From the NCBI GenBank assembly GCA_030637365.1, contig DAOWGR010000101.1:1-13767 (forward strand): 13,767 nt of DNA. The letters are read 5' to 3'. Each line of letters starts with the position of its first letter. The first letter of the stretch is position 1. Source of the DNA: Elusimicrobiota bacterium (GTDB lineage Bacteria > Elusimicrobiota > Elusimicrobia > Elusimicrobiales > UBA9959). Both the position numbers and the translations under genes were made by a program. Shown here piece after piece: positions 12,251 to 13,767 of the stretch. The notes below the pieces were generated by a model. It saw only the letters and a program-made list of their open reading frames with translations, was not told the DNA's origin and searched no databases.

Positions 12251-13767
12251 ATGACAAAAAATAAAATAACCCGCCTTGAAGAAAAGGTCGGAGATTCATC
12301 AATTTCATTTGAAACGGGACATATAGCCAGACAAGCGAGCGGTTCCATTATGGCCAGAATAGGCGATACCGTTGTTTTTTCGACTTGCATACAAGCGAAA
12401 AAACCAAAACCGGAACCAATGGACTTTGTTCCGTTAAGCGTAGACTTTAGAGAAAGAACTTATGCCGCGGGAAAAATTCCCGGCGGTTTCTTTAAAAGAG
12501 AAGGCAGACAAAGAGAAAAAGAGATATTGGCATCCCGTCTTACGGACAGATCCATAAGACCTTTATTCTCCATGGCGCATAATACGGAAATTCAAGTTGT
12601 CTCTTTAATCGTCTCAGCCGATTGCGTAAACGACCCTGATGTTATTTCCATAAACTCAGCCTCAACAGCGCTTATGATTTCGGATATTCCTTTCAATGGC
12701 CCGGTAGGCGCGGTCAGAATGGGGAAAATGAACGGAGAATTCATCCTTAATCCGACTTATGAACAAAGAGAAGAAAGCGAACTTGAACTCGTAATATCGG
12801 GAACGGAACAAGGAATATTAATGGTTGAAGGAGGCGGAAAAGAAATATCAAATTCAGACCTTGCAAACGCTATAGAAAAAAGCAAACCTGAAATAGATAA
12901 ACTTTGCGCTCTTCAACATAAACTCAGAGAAATGGTCGGCAAACCAAAAAGAGAAATCATAGAACCCGCCGCAAGCCCCGAAATAGTGAAATTTGTTGAG
13001 GAAAATGTAAAACCCAAGATGGCGAAACTTATTAATTCCCGCCCGACAAAAGAAGCTCTTGAAAACGGCTTGAGCGAAATAACGGACGCGGCTTTAAAAG
13101 AAGCGGCGGAAAAATTTCCTGAAACAGGTAATGCCTCATATTTGATAAAAGTTTTATCTAAGGAAATCATAAGCGATGAAACCCGCGCTTTGGTTCTTAA
13201 AGATAAAACAAGAGTGGACGGCAGAAAATGCGATGAAATAAGAGACATAAGCATGACGCTGGGCATATTGCCCAGAGCTCACGGCTCAGTGCTTTTTACC
13301 AGAGGACAAACTCAATCTTTATCCACAACAACCCTCGGAAATCCTCAAGATCAACAGATTATGGATGAATTGGAAGGGAGAACCAAAGAGAGTTTTATGC
13401 TTCATTATAATTTTCCCGGTTATTCCACCGGAGAAACACGGCCCGACAGAGGTCCCGGCAGAAGAGAGATAGGACATGGCGCTCTCGCTAAAAGAGCTCT
13501 TCGTCCGCTTCTTCCTTCTCAGGAAGATTTTCCCTATACACTCCGCCTGGTATCCGAAATAATGGAATCCAACGGTTCATCTTCAATGGCTACGGTATGC
13601 GGCGGTTCTTTATCCATGTTTCATGCCGGAGTTCCGTTGAAAGCGGCATGCGCGGGAATTGCAATGGGACTTATTACCAAAGGATCGGATTACGCGATAT
13701 TGTCGGACATAACCGGCGGCGAAGATCATTACGGCGATATGGACTTTAAACTTGCCGGTTCAAAAAA
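12251..13767 (+). CDS. pnp: Polynucleotide phosphorylase, N-terminal 505 residues (cut by window edge)
   Basis: PNPase degrades RNA 3' to 5' with phosphate, as a trimer and often with the RNA degradosome. The frame is open from ATG 12251 to the last base; the full protein is usually about 700 aa, so the end of the second core domain and the KH and S1 domains lie beyond the window. Visible parts are the first RNase PH domain with RTYAAGKIPGGFFKREGR (69-86) and SRLTDRSIRPLF, a helical linker domain (about 235-315), and the second RNase PH domain starting DKTRVDGR (318-325), with FTRGQTQSL, the STGETRPDRGPGRREIGHG segment and EDHYGDMDFK, carrying the catalytic pair Asp492 and Asp498. GAGGAA within the rpsO end serves as ribosome binding site. 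It is the partner of rpsO in the common rpsO-pnp operon. Confidence 0.97.
   Translation, partial: MTKNKITRLEEKVGDSSISFETGHIARQASGSIMARIGDTVVFSTCIQAKKPKPEPMDFVPLSVDFRERTYAAGKIPGGFFKREGRQREKEILASRLTDRSIRPLFSMAHNTEIQVVSLIVSADCVNDPDVISINSASTALMISDIPFNGPVGAVRMGKMNGEFILNPTYEQREESELELVISGTEQGILMVEGGGKEISNSDLANAIEKSKPEIDKLCALQHKLREMVGKPKREIIEPAASPEIVKFVEENVKPKMAKLINSRPTKEALENGLSEITDAALKEAAEKFPETGNASYLIKVLSKEIISDETRALVLKDKTRVDGRKCDEIRDISMTLGILPRAHGSVLFTRGQTQSLSTTTLGNPQDQQIMDELEGRTKESFMLHYNFPGYSTGETRPDRGPGRREIGHGALAKRALRPLLPSQEDFPYTLRLVSEIMESNGSSSMATVCGGSLSMFHAGVPLKAACAGIAMGLITKGSDYAILSDITGGEDHYGDMDFKLAGSK

Noticed and set aside
12913..13266. 117-codon minus-strand frame
   Set aside because: It is a shadow of the pnp coding sequence, whose plus-strand product is unmistakable.

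Overview
The window reads as an ordinary chromosomal segment of an AT-rich (roughly 40% GC by eye), Gram-negative-type bacterium. The evidence is Sec signal peptides, a lipoprotein signal, a membrane-anchored M23 endopeptidase, sigma-70-type promoters (one with exact consensus) and a bacterial rpsO-pnp pair. Codon usage and the degenerate intergenic repeats are reminiscent of poorly cultivated phyla such as Elusimicrobiota or Omnitrophota, but no marker here proves this, so the taxonomic guess is weak.

Layout, left to right. (1) 1-324, minus: 5' part of an unrecognised exported protein. (2) 325-864: no intact gene, but it holds a strong hairpin (449-473), a 73-bp copy of the 3' end of the neighbouring peptidase gene (556-628) and a GC-rich 125-nt element (722-846) with 17-nt inverted ends and a flanking ACAAG direct repeat. 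(3) 865-2976, minus: exported oligopeptidase B-type S9A peptidase, preceded by a DUF4404-like small protein (3052-3384, minus). (4) 3554-4658, plus: stand-alone CinA C-terminal (PncC-type) amidase overlapping a thioredoxin-fold lipoprotein. (5) 4708-7428, minus: M23 endopeptidase and a glutamine synthetase-family gene. (6) 7429-7689: divergent promoter region with six AACGC pentamers. (7) 7690-11806, plus: trehalose/alpha-glucobiose module, made of a bifunctional beta-phosphoglucomutase/trehalose-6-phosphate phosphatase fusion followed by a GH65 phosphorylase. (8) 11807-11973: repeats, a 22-bp perfect palindrome and a consensus promoter. (9) 11974 to the end, plus: rpsO and the first 505 codons of pnp.

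The clearest functional unit is the carbohydrate module. The phosphatase half can turn trehalose-6-phosphate into trehalose, the GH65 enzyme can phosphorolyse a disaccharide to glucose plus beta-glucose-1-phosphate, and the mutase half can turn that into glucose-6-phosphate. The domain order HAD-OtsB-GH65 is the same as in the single mycobacterial protein Rv2006 (OtsB1), here split into two genes. The least explained part is 547-946, where a duplicated gene end and a compact inverted-repeat element sit side by side. I saw no CRISPR array, defence island, tRNA or rRNA.
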